From Paenibacillus tyrphae (lineage in GTDB: Bacteria; Bacillota; Bacilli; Paenibacillales; NBRC-103111), in assembly GCF_024158745.1 (NCBI RefSeq), contig NZ_JAMZAW010000032.1, positions 28,739 through 92,738 on the forward strand: 64,000 nt of DNA, given 5' to 3'. This document shows positions 55,452 through 63,346 of the stretch, in pieces. A model generated the notes under the pieces. That model searched no databases. It saw nothing but the letters and a program-made list of their open reading frames with translations, and was not told where the DNA came from. Within the stretch, counting starts at the first letter, position 1, and every line of letters begins with the position of its first letter. The position numbers were made by a program, and so were the translations under genes.

Positions 55452-56546
55452 ATGTTCAAAGTAGAAGGTAACTCACCTATCGCTAATCTAATGGTCCAAT
55501 TGCAAAACCTTGCTGCGACCAACAGTCATGATCATATGAAACAAGCTCTAGAAAGAAGCAATCTTATTTTCGTTGAGGAGCCAAAAAAAACAAAAGATGT
55601 GACGTTTGAAGAAGCCGTAAGTTGGTATTTACAAAGTTCTGAATTCGGAAGAAAGAGCGAAGCTACTCAAAAAACATATCGATCTGAATTGAACCAGTTT
55701 GTTTCATTCATTCATTCGCTGCCGGAAGCTCCATCCTTGCTTTCATTCGAAAAGCATCCCAAAGTACTACTGGATTACCTTAAGCCGGTTAAAACTCAAA
55801 ATACTCGATCAAAAAAAGCTTCATTTTTAAGGGACTTCTTTACTGTTACCTTTACACGATTTTTTGAGATAGATATTAAAAAAATCAAGGAAACCTTGAT
55901 AGTTCAGGTTGAGTTTGATGAAGATCTGCCAAAAGCTTTTACGAAAGAACAAGTTGAGGAAATTACAAACTTATCGCGTCTGACCAACGATGGTTTTAGA
56001 AATTTTGTCATTTTATGGACCTTTCTTGGCAGCGGTATTCGCCTTAACGAGTTAACCCAACTCCAAATCAGAGATATTTGCTACAACTCACAGAACCTAG
56101 AAGTTCGTGTTAAAGGAAATAAACTTCAAAAAGTTCCGCGGAGGATTACAGCTACATCATTAGAACTTCTTAAAAAATATGTAAATTTTAAATATGGAGC
56201 ACTTAAGAATCAGCCTAATTACACTAATTTGTATGTTTTTTCAACTGATAAAGGAGTTACCCCAATCAGTGACAGTACAATCCAAAAGATGTTAGATGGG
56301 TTAATTTCTGAGGCACAGACCATTTCTCCAGAAAAGAAAGAGCGTTTATCTGTTCATTCTTTACGTCATTCTTTCGCATTGTTCGCCTTAGAGGAGGGCG
56401 TGGATATTGTCAGTATTTCGAAACTCCTTGGCCATAAATCATTAAAAACAACAACCATTTATTTACAACTCTTTAACAGCATGCTTTTGCAGGCAATCGA
56501 AAAACATCCTTTCGCTCGTTCGTTAGCAGCAAATTTATTTGATTGA
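55452..56546 (+). CDS. Tyrosine recombinase 2 of a trio
   Basis: I start at ATG 55452 (364 residues), with GGAG in the end of the previous gene. The catalytic set is SGIRLNELTQL (Arg ~195), HSLRHSFALF (~301), LLGHKSLKTT, and Tyr in TTIYLQL (~335). It lies 4 bp after recombinase 1, so translation should be coupled. In RIT elements the three proteins are thought to act together. Confidence 0.88.
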   Translation: MFKVEGNSPIANLMVQLQNLAATNSHDHMKQALERSNLIFVEEPKKTKDVTFEEAVSWYLQSSEFGRKSEATQKTYRSELNQFVSFIHSLPEAPSLLSFEKHPKVLLDYLKPVKTQNTRSKKASFLRDFFTVTFTRFFEIDIKKIKETLIVQVEFDEDLPKAFTKEQVEEITNLSRLTNDGFRNFVILWTFLGSGIRLNELTQLQIRDICYNSQNLEVRVKGNKLQKVPRRITATSLELLKKYVNFKYGALKNQPNYTNLYVFSTDKGVTPISDSTIQKMLDGLISEAQTISPEKKERLSVHSLRHSFALFALEEGVDIVSISKLLGHKSLKTTTIYLQLFNSMLLQAIEKHPFARSLAANLFD

Positions 56547-56558
56547 GGTGAAGTCTGA

Positions 56559-57485
56559 ATGGAACTCTCCGGGATCATATTTGACTCGATTTATTTTAAA
56601 ACTTGGAAAGAACACTCTGTCCTTAAGAAACCAGCATACTTGACAACCATAAAGGTTCTCGCCACACTTCAGGAATATCTTTTGGAGAGCGGTTTTGAAG
56701 GTAATCTAGATTTTGACCGATTCACATATTATGTTGAATCAAATGATTTTGAACCGATTAATAAATCGTTCATTGATCAATTTGTTCAATATCTTGTAAC
56801 ATCCAATCCAGGGCTTTCAAACAAAACCATTTACAATAAAATCAGTTCATTGAAGAGTTTTTTCAACTTTCTTGATAGAGTAAATATGATAAGCCACAAC
56901 CCCATGGCCCATTATACAAACAAATATTATGAACGAAATATAAATATTAATTTCTTGACTGAAGTTGAGTGTAAAGACCTCCTGAAAGCAGCTCTTCTAG
57001 AAGAGCCCTTTTCCAAATATTATTATCTGTTGATTTGGACAGCCATTACAACCGGACTTAGAAACAATGAAATATGTTGCCTTTCATTTGAGCAGATCAA
57101 CTTTCAAAACAACATGGTGATAATAAATAAAGGTCAAAAAACAAACGCTAGAGGAATCGCTATTCCTGGGTTCCTAACAACTGAACTGAAACACTTCAAA
57201 CAATATAAGGAAACCATAGAAGAAGATTTTAGTCCACAAGTATTCTCAAGAAAAAAACATAAACTCTCGAATAATAAATTGGTATCTATAGTCAGGTCTA
57301 TATCTGAAAAAGCCGGGATTAATAGAAAGGTCATTCCCCATGATCTCAGAAGAACTACTGGGTTTCTGATGCTTAAAAGTGGTGCAAACTTGAGGGCAAT
57401 TCAGCAACAATTAAGGCATGAGCTGTTAGGTACCACGTTGGAATATCTCTCAATTTCGGATAGTTTGATATTAGATGAAGATTAA
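56559..57485 (+). CDS. Tyrosine recombinase 3 of a trio
   Basis: A 308-residue protein, ATG 56559 behind GAGGTGAAG, 12 bp after recombinase 2. The catalytic set is TGLRNNEICCL (Arg ~165), HDLRRTTGFL (~261; Arg in place of the usual His next to it), LRHELLGTTLEYLS (Tyr ~294). It completes the trio. A hairpin terminator follows. Confidence 0.88.
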   Translation: MELSGIIFDSIYFKTWKEHSVLKKPAYLTTIKVLATLQEYLLESGFEGNLDFDRFTYYVESNDFEPINKSFIDQFVQYLVTSNPGLSNKTIYNKISSLKSFFNFLDRVNMISHNPMAHYTNKYYERNININFLTEVECKDLLKAALLEEPFSKYYYLLIWTAITTGLRNNEICCLSFEQINFQNNMVIINKGQKTNARGIAIPGFLTTELKHFKQYKETIEEDFSPQVFSRKKHKLSNNKLVSIVRSISEKAGINRKVIPHDLRRTTGFLMLKSGANLRAIQQQLRHELLGTTLEYLSISDSLILDED

Positions 57486-57490
57486 ATAAA

Positions 57491-57522
57491 ATGCCCTTCC
57501 TAAGCTAATTTGGAAAGGGCAT
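57491..57522. terminator. Bidirectional hairpin terminator
   Basis: ATGCCCTTCC pairs with GGAAAGGGCAT, with an ~11-nt loop, between the convergent third recombinase and the DarG-like gene. A-rich bases (57485-57490) give a U-run on the minus strand. Confidence 0.65.
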
Positions 57523-57540
57523 TCGCATCGTTTGGTAGAA

Positions 57541-58164
57541 TCAATCTATGGCGGTTAAATGTCTCCAAGCCATCTCGACATGTGATTCTTTAAACACTTT
57601 CTTTTTACGTTCGTTCCATGCTCTAAAATACTCAACTGTACGTTTTACATCGAGCCTAGCATCCGGATGATGCTTAATAATCCAATCGGTTGTAGCCAGC
57701 AATTCAAGTCCGTATGGAGTTTCATACCCTTCAATAATTCGTTTGGTATCCTGAAGTCTTTTATCCGTATTTTCATCGTTTAACTGTTTCAAAAACTCTT
57801 CAGCTTCCCTTGCTACTTCAGGTAACAGATAAATCTCAGCATCTCGATTTCGATCCCCATATCCCCGTATATAATGTCCTTCAAGCCTTTGAAGAACATG
57901 ATTTAAATTATCTGCATACGGTCCATATTGGGCGCTTACAAATCTTAGTCTTAAATCCTCACCACATTCTTGCAAAAAGTAGGCAAGTTTCTGTATTTCC
58001 AACATTGATAATTTGTAGCCCGGCGCAGCATAAAGATTCATTAGCATAATCAGCAAAGCTCTTGCACGAGTTAACTGTGGCTTTTCAGTTCCTACACAAT
58101 TCACCGTATTGACTAGAGCCTCGGCCTCGGATTCCTTCAAGTTATCTTTTTTATACTCAATCAC
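57541..58164 (-). CDS. darG: DarG-like protein lacking the macro domain
   Basis: A 207-residue protein, GTG 58164 behind AGGTGGTGAG. The first ~25 residues (to AEALVNTVNCVG) are the start of a DarG macro domain, which normally runs ~155 residues. They join in frame to the DarG C-terminal domain (LEIQKLAYFLQECGEDLRLR, FVSAQYGPYADNLNHVLQRL, GLELLATTDWIIKH). DarG normally removes ADP-ribose from DNA with the macro domain and neutralises DarT with the C-terminal domain. Only the latter is left. No DarT is present in the window. It may be a decaying antitoxin or a retained DarT binder; the intact frame and start favour expression. Confidence 0.8.
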   Translation of the reverse strand: MIEYKKDNLKESEAEALVNTVNCVGTEKPQLTRARALLIMLMNLYAAPGYKLSMLEIQKLAYFLQECGEDLRLRFVSAQYGPYADNLNHVLQRLEGHYIRGYGDRNRDAEIYLLPEVAREAEEFLKQLNDENTDKRLQDTKRIIEGYETPYGLELLATTDWIIKHHPDARLDVKRTVEYFRAWNERKKKVFKESHVEMAWRHLTAID

Positions 58165-58398
58165 AATCTCACCACCTTAGTAATACCATTCTCGCCGTAT
58201 ATTAACGGGAATATGAATTGAGTCATTTTGTATGATTTTTATTACCTGATCTTGAAAAGCACACTTCGACAAATGATATAAATTCCTTCTAAACCAAATA
58301 CAGAATACATGTTCTTATTTTTTTGATTGTATCCATTTGCTATGTCAAACAAGCCACAAATACTGAATTGATAACCTTGGTAAAGAACTATCAAGGAC

Positions 58399-58599
58399 TT
58401 ACTCGAGGTCATCCGGAATATGAAGTTCGCGTTTACACACATCACATTTGACAATAATATAAGTCCCAAGGCCCGATGGTATAAAGGTAAACGCAAACTT
58501 GGCCCCGCTAACATCGACTGCTTTACACTGGTCCCACTGATTAATTCTTTCCATCATTTCTTCACTAATCGTAAATGCAAATGAATTCCTTAGAATCAT
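58399..58599 (-). CDS. Small hypothetical protein with CxxC
   Basis: A 66-residue protein, ATG 58599 behind AGAGGAG. The C-terminal part has KCDVCKREL, a possible zinc knuckle half. The rest resembles a compact beta domain (GAKFAFTFIPSGLGTYIIV). Not recognised. Confidence 0.6.
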   Translation of the reverse strand: MILRNSFAFTISEEMMERINQWDQCKAVDVSGAKFAFTFIPSGLGTYIIVKCDVCKRELHIPDDLE

Positions 58600-58739
58600 T
58601 ACAACACTCCTCTGGATATTTCGGCGCAGAGCGCCAATGAGTTAATGAATGAGAGCCACCCTGTTAATGAAATCGAGCCATGTTGTTGATCGTGAACGCC
58701 ATCTGATGAGTACGTTCGTTAGAATAGAGGAAGTCGTAT

Positions 58740-59033
58740 TTATTCCCACCAACATGGCTTATGCAGTTTTATACGCTCTCGTAAATCACCAATATATATC
58801 TGGTTCGGATCATTCGGATCATATTTTCTCTGAAGCGCTTTATGAATTTCGTCAACTTCTCGAGCGAATTCCTTAGCATTCGGCCCAAATCCCATAGTGC
58901 GTTTGATAACCCGGTAATGGCGAACAAGGAGTTCTTTTGCTTTGCTTTCAGGGTACCCCAGTATCTGTAGTTCACGTATGACTGCACAGATATACGGCTC
59001 ATTCATCATATGCAGTTTTATTGAATTCCCCAT
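58740..59033 (-). CDS. Hypothetical helical protein
   Basis: A 97-residue protein, ATG 59033 behind AAGGAGTG. It is helical and charged (YPESKAKELLVRHYRVIKRT), ending in KPCWWE. It has no family I recognise. It lies just inside the 5'-half end of the sigK element, 150 bp from the sigK terminator. Confidence 0.6.
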   Translation of the reverse strand: MGNSIKLHMMNEPYICAVIRELQILGYPESKAKELLVRHYRVIKRTMGFGPNAKEFAREVDEIHKALQRKYDPNDPNQIYIGDLRERIKLHKPCWWE

Positions 59034-59188
59034 CTGCTCACTCCTTCCTATACCTCATTATTATTTTACCACTTACCCATTTATAAATCTAAAGGCTGGC
59101 TCGAAAAGATCAACAACTAGTCCATATACTCGATAGCCACACTGATTAATTCCTTTCAAACTTCGTTCTTCATCATTGTTAATTACAC

Positions 59189-59215
59189 GAAAAAGCCACA
59201 TGCTGAGATGTGGCT
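59189..59215 (-). terminator. Terminator after the sigK 5' half, inside the element
   Basis: On the minus strand, AGCCACAT-CTCAGC-ATGTGGCT is followed by five T residues (59194-59190). It lies 34 bp after the stop of the truncated sigK 5' half and should end its transcript before the cargo genes. Confidence 0.8.
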
Positions 59216-59247
59216 AAACGAATGAAGGGTTGAAATTACGATGCACA

Positions 59248-59280
59248 CTTATGACATTAGAATCTCATTCTCGATACACC
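59248..59280. mobile_element. Recombination site at the 5'-half end of the sigK element
   Basis: On the plus strand this is element arm CTTATGACATTAGAATC (59248-59264), core TC (59265-59266), then sigK sequence ATTCTCGATACACC. The arm is the near-perfect inverse of the arm at 17156-17172. B. subtilis uses AATGA at the same sigK codons, and AATGA is also present here on the minus strand. Confidence 0.8.
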
Positions 59281-59602
59281 GCGCCGCGAAGGTCGCCAGC
59301 TTGGTCCCTTTGTCGGGGGAAAACGATTCAATCGCTTTGATCAAACCGATCGTACCGATGGAGATCAAATCCTCTAGATCCTCACCCGTATTGTCGAATT
59401 TCTTGACGATGTGCGCGACAAGCCGAAGGTTATGCTCGATGAGCACGTTGCGCGAGTGTTGATTGCCTTGAGCCATCAGTTTCAAATGTTTGTCTTCTTC
59501 ATCCTCCGCCAAGGGCTGGGGAAACGCGTTGTTTTTTACATAGGAAACGAGCAAAGTAAGCTGTTTAATAAATAAAGCTACGGCACTAAACAATCCGGGC
59601 AT
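59249..59602 (-). CDS. sigK: Sigma-K 5' half (SpoIVCB-like, pro-sequence and region 2)
   Basis: I start at ATG 59602, 8 nt after AGGGGG; GTG 59611 overlaps that site. The unjoined frame gives 117 residues. It opens with a hydrophobic pro-sequence (MPGLFSAVALFIKQLTLLV) that in SigK is cut off by SpoIVFB. It continues with SYVKNNAFPQPL and region 2 (NVLIEHNLRLVAHIVKKFDN, ISIGTIGLIKAIESF, CIENE). After CIENE it runs into element DNA and stops at 59249. Joined to 16790-17155 it yields a full SigK. Confidence 0.95.
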   Translation of the reverse strand: MPGLFSAVALFIKQLTLLVSYVKNNAFPQPLAEDEEDKHLKLMAQGNQHSRNVLIEHNLRLVAHIVKKFDNTGEDLEDLISIGTIGLIKAIESFSPDKGTKLATFAARCIENEILMS

Positions 59603-59667
59603 TCCAGCCACCCCCTAAGGTGTTTGCCGATCAACGGTCTCAGAAGTCTTCGTGCAAAGATTAGTAT

Positions 59668-59696
59668 TAGTGTATGTGGGCGAAAGCCCGGAAGTG
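59668..59696 (-). promoter_or_regulatory. Sigma-K-like promoter upstream of sigK
   Basis: On the minus strand CATACACTA (59676-59668) fits the -10 pattern CATAnnnTA. CACT (59696-59693) fits three of four positions of the -35 mACm. The spacing is 16 bp, as in B. subtilis sigma-K promoters. The -10 also resembles sigma-E boxes (CATACAnT), fitting initial sigma-E control followed by autoregulation. Confidence 0.65.
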
Positions 59697-59798
59697 CCTG
59701 TACACAAAAGTTTACATCCAACCGAAGAAAAGAGACACTCCCCCGCAAAGGGAGAATGTAGAAAAAAAGGAATACTTTCAGAAAAATAATTGAACATC

Positions 59799-59824
59799 AA
59801 AAAAGAGGGCAAGCTTTTACCCTC
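59799..59824 (-). terminator. Weak hairpin with T-run upstream of sigK
   Basis: On the minus strand GAGGG and CCCTC pair around a 10-nt loop and are followed by TTTTTT. It would shield sigK from upstream transcription. Confidence 0.45.
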
Positions 59825-60555
59825 CTTACTATTTTCCCAATGTCTCAGATAACGTTTTCTTATACTTAAATCAATGAATTATAATCATAACCTATTTTAA
59901 CGGTACGTAATTTCTAACTTAATGACGAACCCATTATCTCCATTTTCATTCTGGTGTTCGTGAATAATGATGACCTACTTCAATGTTTCGTCAAATACAT
60001 AAAAATCCCGCAGAAAAACACTTAAATTATTGATAAAAAACTGTTTGGAACAATGAAACAACTCATTACGTCCCAACATCTTGAGATATATAGTAGTCCC
60101 AGAACAACAGCAAATCTTTTGTGTCTATACTATCTAAAACACCCTTAAGTTCATTAGAAATATTGCCTTGTTGTTTAAAGCAGCACCAGAGAAAATATCC
60201 GTCTCTCATCATAATAAGCTCTAAGAGCAGCGGTCACAAAATCTATTCTTGAACCAATAATTGTTTCTTCTCTTTTGCAACATAATTTATTTTATGTGGT
60301 ATTATATTTTTAAACTAGTTGGAGATTAAAAGTACTAGCTGGACTTATCTAAAGTAAGGGAAATTTCCACAACTCTTCTTAGAAAACTTAATGAATTTAT
60401 TTATCATCGGACTTTCCATCGTAAGAATCAAAAGGTGTTGCAAATTTGCAACACACTTACTAAACAATTAACATTTCTCTATCTACCCCGCTTAAATTGC
60501 TAACTTTTTGTTCCTTTTGTTCCATCCTTTAAAACATATCTAAACTGAAGTTCGA
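59825..60555. other. AT-rich intergenic region with a 20-bp palindrome
   Basis: GTGTTGCAAATTTGCAACAC at 60435-60454 is a perfect palindrome of operator type. A 48-codon minus-strand frame (60066-60212, MMRDGYFLWCCFKQQGNISN) has no ribosome site and is probably chance or a remnant. Nothing else could be supported. Confidence 0.5.
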
Positions 60556-60936
60556 TTATACTCCCACCATCATAAGAGATAGGATCAAAGAGGCAATAGC
60601 TCTTTCTATGTCTACTTTTGGGGTTTTTAAATTGGGTATAACAACCCACTTACTTTTTTTAACATCAATCACATCATTATAATGAATTTCAACTTCTGCG
60701 TCTTTATTATTCATTGGGATAATTTGCCTTAAACTCCATCCTTGAATTTGATAATGGACCAGCCACTTAAAATGTTCTTGATTGCGTTTCTCCTTGCCTT
60801 TCACGTATCCATGCTGCTTCATAAACTTTTCGTTTCTTTCCCTGTACAATTTTTTGTAAGAAGCAAACCATTTATCAAGATTATCTTCAAACTCGCTTTC
60901 ATGCCTACTTTCTCCTTCTATTGTAGCTTTAAACAT
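60556..60936 (-). CDS. Hypothetical charged protein
   Basis: A 126-residue protein, ATG 60936 behind GAGGGGTGAG. It is charged and mostly helical at the start (DKWFASYKKLYRERNEKFMK), and ends in a hydrophobic helix (ASLILSLMMVGV) that could insert in the membrane. It is not recognised. It stands alone among AT-rich spacers. Confidence 0.6.
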   Translation of the reverse strand: MFKATIEGESRHESEFEDNLDKWFASYKKLYRERNEKFMKQHGYVKGKEKRNQEHFKWLVHYQIQGWSLRQIIPMNNKDAEVEIHYNDVIDVKKSKWVVIPNLKTPKVDIERAIASLILSLMMVGV

Positions 60937-61215
60937 TCAACTCACCCCTCATGAAATGCTAGTTAAGACCTGCAAGTCTCTCGACTTTATTTCTACATTA
61001 AAAAGAGGCAGCTTTTCTTAGTTATCCTGCGAATACACGAACCTGCGTAAGTAATCAAATCAAGGGAGTTAACTAATCAGTTTAAAACAATGAATTGGTA
61101 AAAGTATTAGACCGAATTGCATATTTCATTTCTTTCGCTTCTGTCCGTTCCAAATAACCTTGAATCCACCCAAATAAGCTACATTAGTTACACCTTCTTT
61201 TCTAGAGCATTCATC

Positions 61216-61914
61216 TTAATTGGATACAGAATCCTGTTCCGCCCGGTTGAATCCTTTAATGATTAGCCATATAGCCAAAACCAATTGTTGAAAGGCTATC
61301 AGAATGTTCAACATCATGTAGGTTGCATCCAGACCGATGAAGCGAATCATAAATAATAAGCTTGCCAATATGGACAATGTAGACCCAATAAGACCCGAAG
61401 CTGACAACCAACGTGGAACTAATTTTATTTGGTAAAATATGCAGTTAAACAAGAGCATAGCCAAAACAAATGCCAGTGTCGTTGCCACATGGTTCACCAA
61501 ATCACGTCCTTCCCGTAACAATCCACCCAGGGTCTGAAAATACGATACATTCAGAGTTCCAACTTTTGCAAATTCGTGGCTTAATGTCAATAGCAACAGA
61601 AGAATGATTACACCAAAAATAATGAACACACCCGCAATGATGCCGAAAGCAACAGATCCAAGAGCTAAACCATTATTATGCTTACTTAAAATCGGATACA
61701 TCAAAATAGGAATACCAACATATGCAACAACCATTAACAACTGGAAAAACGCTCCTACAAGTACCTGATTTTCATTTGTAGAAGCCTTGACAAGGTAGTC
61801 TGCTCCATCTATAACAGGAACAACACTAAATATACCTGTAACCAACCCAGTTATTAATAACACCCCAGTAATTACTGCAGACCTTCTACCTGAATTTGCA
61901 CTCTTCCTCAACAT
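61216..61914 (-). CDS. DUF4386-family membrane protein
   Basis: A 232-residue protein with about six membrane helices (AVITGVLLITGLVTGIFSVV, VAYVGIPILMYPIL, VFIIFGVIILLLLLTL, LAFVLAMLLFNCIFYQIKLV). The FYQIKLVPRWLSASGLIGS stretch is typical of DUF4386. The function of the family is not known. GGGAGG precedes ATG 61914. Confidence 0.85.
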   Translation of the reverse strand: MLRKSANSGRRSAVITGVLLITGLVTGIFSVVPVIDGADYLVKASTNENQVLVGAFFQLLMVVAYVGIPILMYPILSKHNNGLALGSVAFGIIAGVFIIFGVIILLLLLTLSHEFAKVGTLNVSYFQTLGGLLREGRDLVNHVATTLAFVLAMLLFNCIFYQIKLVPRWLSASGLIGSTLSILASLLFMIRFIGLDATYMMLNILIAFQQLVLAIWLIIKGFNRAEQDSVSN

Positions 61915-61989
61915 ATTTTAACCTCCCTATAATACCTAACTTTTATAATAATATGACAGGAAAAGGTAAGATAAAACAGATACTTTAGT

Positions 61990-62226
61990 ATGGTTAGGCC
62001 TCTATCGCCATTGAAGAGAACAGCGATACAGCCAGCCATTTCTAAACATGTAAGCCGTCTGAAAACGGCTGAACTGGTCCGCGAAACGAGAAAGGGGCAA
62101 TGGGTGTTCTATTCGATCAAAGAGAAACGGTTAGAGGAAATTGGTTATGCCTTGTCCCATTTGCCTGATCTATCCGAGGAGCTGCGGAAATTAGAGCAAC
62201 AAGGGCTGACGGTTACATGCGAGTAA
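61990..62226 (+). pseudogene. arsR: ArsR-family regulator remnant (N-terminus lost)
   Basis: From about 62025 the frame encodes the recognition helix and wing of ArsR/SmtB (QPAISKHVSRLKTAELVRET, KGQWVFYSIKEKRLEEI). The first ~40 residues, including the start of the winged helix, are replaced by unrelated sequence, and ATG 61990 has no ribosome site. The remnant lies directly before an acr3 remnant, the usual ars order. Confidence 0.75.
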
Positions 62227-62287
62227 AGGGGGTGTACAGCAGCTGAGCAAGCAAGAGAGAAAGCAGCTTTCTTTTCTGGACCGCTAT

Positions 62288-62680
62288 TTGACGTTATGGA
62301 TTTTTGTTGCGATGGCGATAGGGATTGGCCTGGGCTACGTATTTCCGAACTTTGTCGCCGGTTTGAATGAATTTCAAGTCGAAACCACCTCCATACCGAT
62401 TGCTCTTGGTCTTATTTTAATGATGTATCCGCCGCTGGCGAAGGTACGATACGAAGAAATCGACCGTGTCTTCCGAAATGGCAAGGGGTTAACCATTTCA
62501 TTGATTCAAAACTGGATCATTGGCCCGCTCTTAATGTTTTTCTTGGCCATTATTTTTCTCCAAGGCTATACGGAATACATGGCCGGCCTGATTATGATCG
62601 GTTTAGCCCGTTGTATTGCAATGGTTATCGTGTGGAACGATTTGTGCAAAGGGGATGCCGAATACGCGGCGGGACTATGA
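62288..62680 (+). pseudogene. acr3: Acr3 arsenite efflux permease, C-terminally truncated
   Basis: The frame encodes the first ~130 residues of Acr3 (FVAMAIGIGLGYVFPNF, IPIALGLILMMYPPLAKVRY, LMFFLAIIFLQGY, VIVWNDLCKGDAEYAAGL) and then stops; Acr3 is normally about 350 residues. Homology extends upstream of TTG 62288 (KQLSFLDRY), but I see no good in-frame start, so the 5' end is also doubtful. The break at 62680 abuts a truncated gene on the other strand. Confidence 0.8.
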
Positions 62681-62804
62681 ATAATGTAACCGGTATCGTA
62701 ATAATTCTTCCTAGCCCTGTGTAAGGAAAGAAATCAATTAATAAATATATAGCTGCCAATGTGGGGACCATGGCTAGCATGAAGGTAATGAGTGATTTCA
62801 TCAT
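62625..62804 (-). pseudogene. Truncated membrane protein gene joined to acr3
   Basis: A 59-residue frame with AGGTGA before ATG 62804. The first ~42 residues are membrane-like (MMKSLITFMLAMVPTLAAIY, LLIDFFPYTGLG); after about 62680 the frame runs into the antisense of acr3. This suggests the 5' end of another gene fused here by deletion. The family is not recognised. Confidence 0.5.
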
Positions 62805-63346
62805 TTAGTTTTCACCTAATCTGGTTTTCTGGAGTTTCACATAATGTCTTATTCACGAACTTCGTAAATAGTTCCATGTGTAGGGTGTTCGCGAAACTTT
62901 TGAGCTATCCTGCCCGTTTGTTCAACGATCTGGCCGATTTTAAACAACTTAATTCTTAAATTAAACGACTTTATTATTAGATAACAGTTTTCACATACAA
63001 TCTATTGCCAATCTTCACCATGCTTGTACAACTCGTTTCCCCCTACTTACTCGTCTTTTATTCATTAAGATAAGCGTCGGGTATGAATCGCATGATACTT
63101 GCTCTTGTTTCTGCATCCCATCCAGGATACCCCATGAAATATGTGTTTTATCAGATATTCAAAGCGTGTAAATTAAGTGATGCGAAACATAATTCGAAAT
63201 TTTCCGCGAAAATAAAATTGTAGACTGAGGGCGGCATTAAGCGAATGGGCAGGATACTTTAATTAAAATCATCCTTAACCTACCATTATAATGAACTAAA
63301 TTTCATAGTTAAGTTAATGTTTAATCAGTAAAGGAGATAAAAAAAG
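62805..63346. other. Intergenic region without recognisable gene
   Basis: It is AT-rich; no frame, repeat or RNA could be supported on either strand beyond the ribosome site of the next gene. Confidence 0.5.

Larger units (their letters stand above)
17156..59266. mobile_element. Skin-type sigK intervening element carrying a defence island (42,111 bp)
   Basis: The two halves of sigK are in the same orientation and separated by this DNA. A large serine recombinase gene lies just inside one end. Deleting exactly one core copy plus 17156-59264 rejoins AAT-GAA-ATT and restores the conserved CIENEILMHLR sequence in frame. In B. subtilis the skin element is removed in the mother cell by SpoIVCA in the same way. 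No capsid, tail or packaging gene is seen. The content is restriction, nuclease, helicase and recombinase genes with patches of different base composition, as expected of a layered island. Confidence 0.92.

Noticed and set aside
17166..59270. AATGA as the crossover core by analogy with B. subtilis
   Set aside because: AATGA occurs near both ends (minus strand), but joining there would add four residues (CIENDIKIEILM) to a highly conserved stretch; the GA core restores the exact family sequence and is the centre of symmetry.
60066..60212. Minus-strand 48-codon frame upstream of sigK
   Set aside because: It has no ribosome site and no family resemblance; it may be a remnant but cannot be supported.
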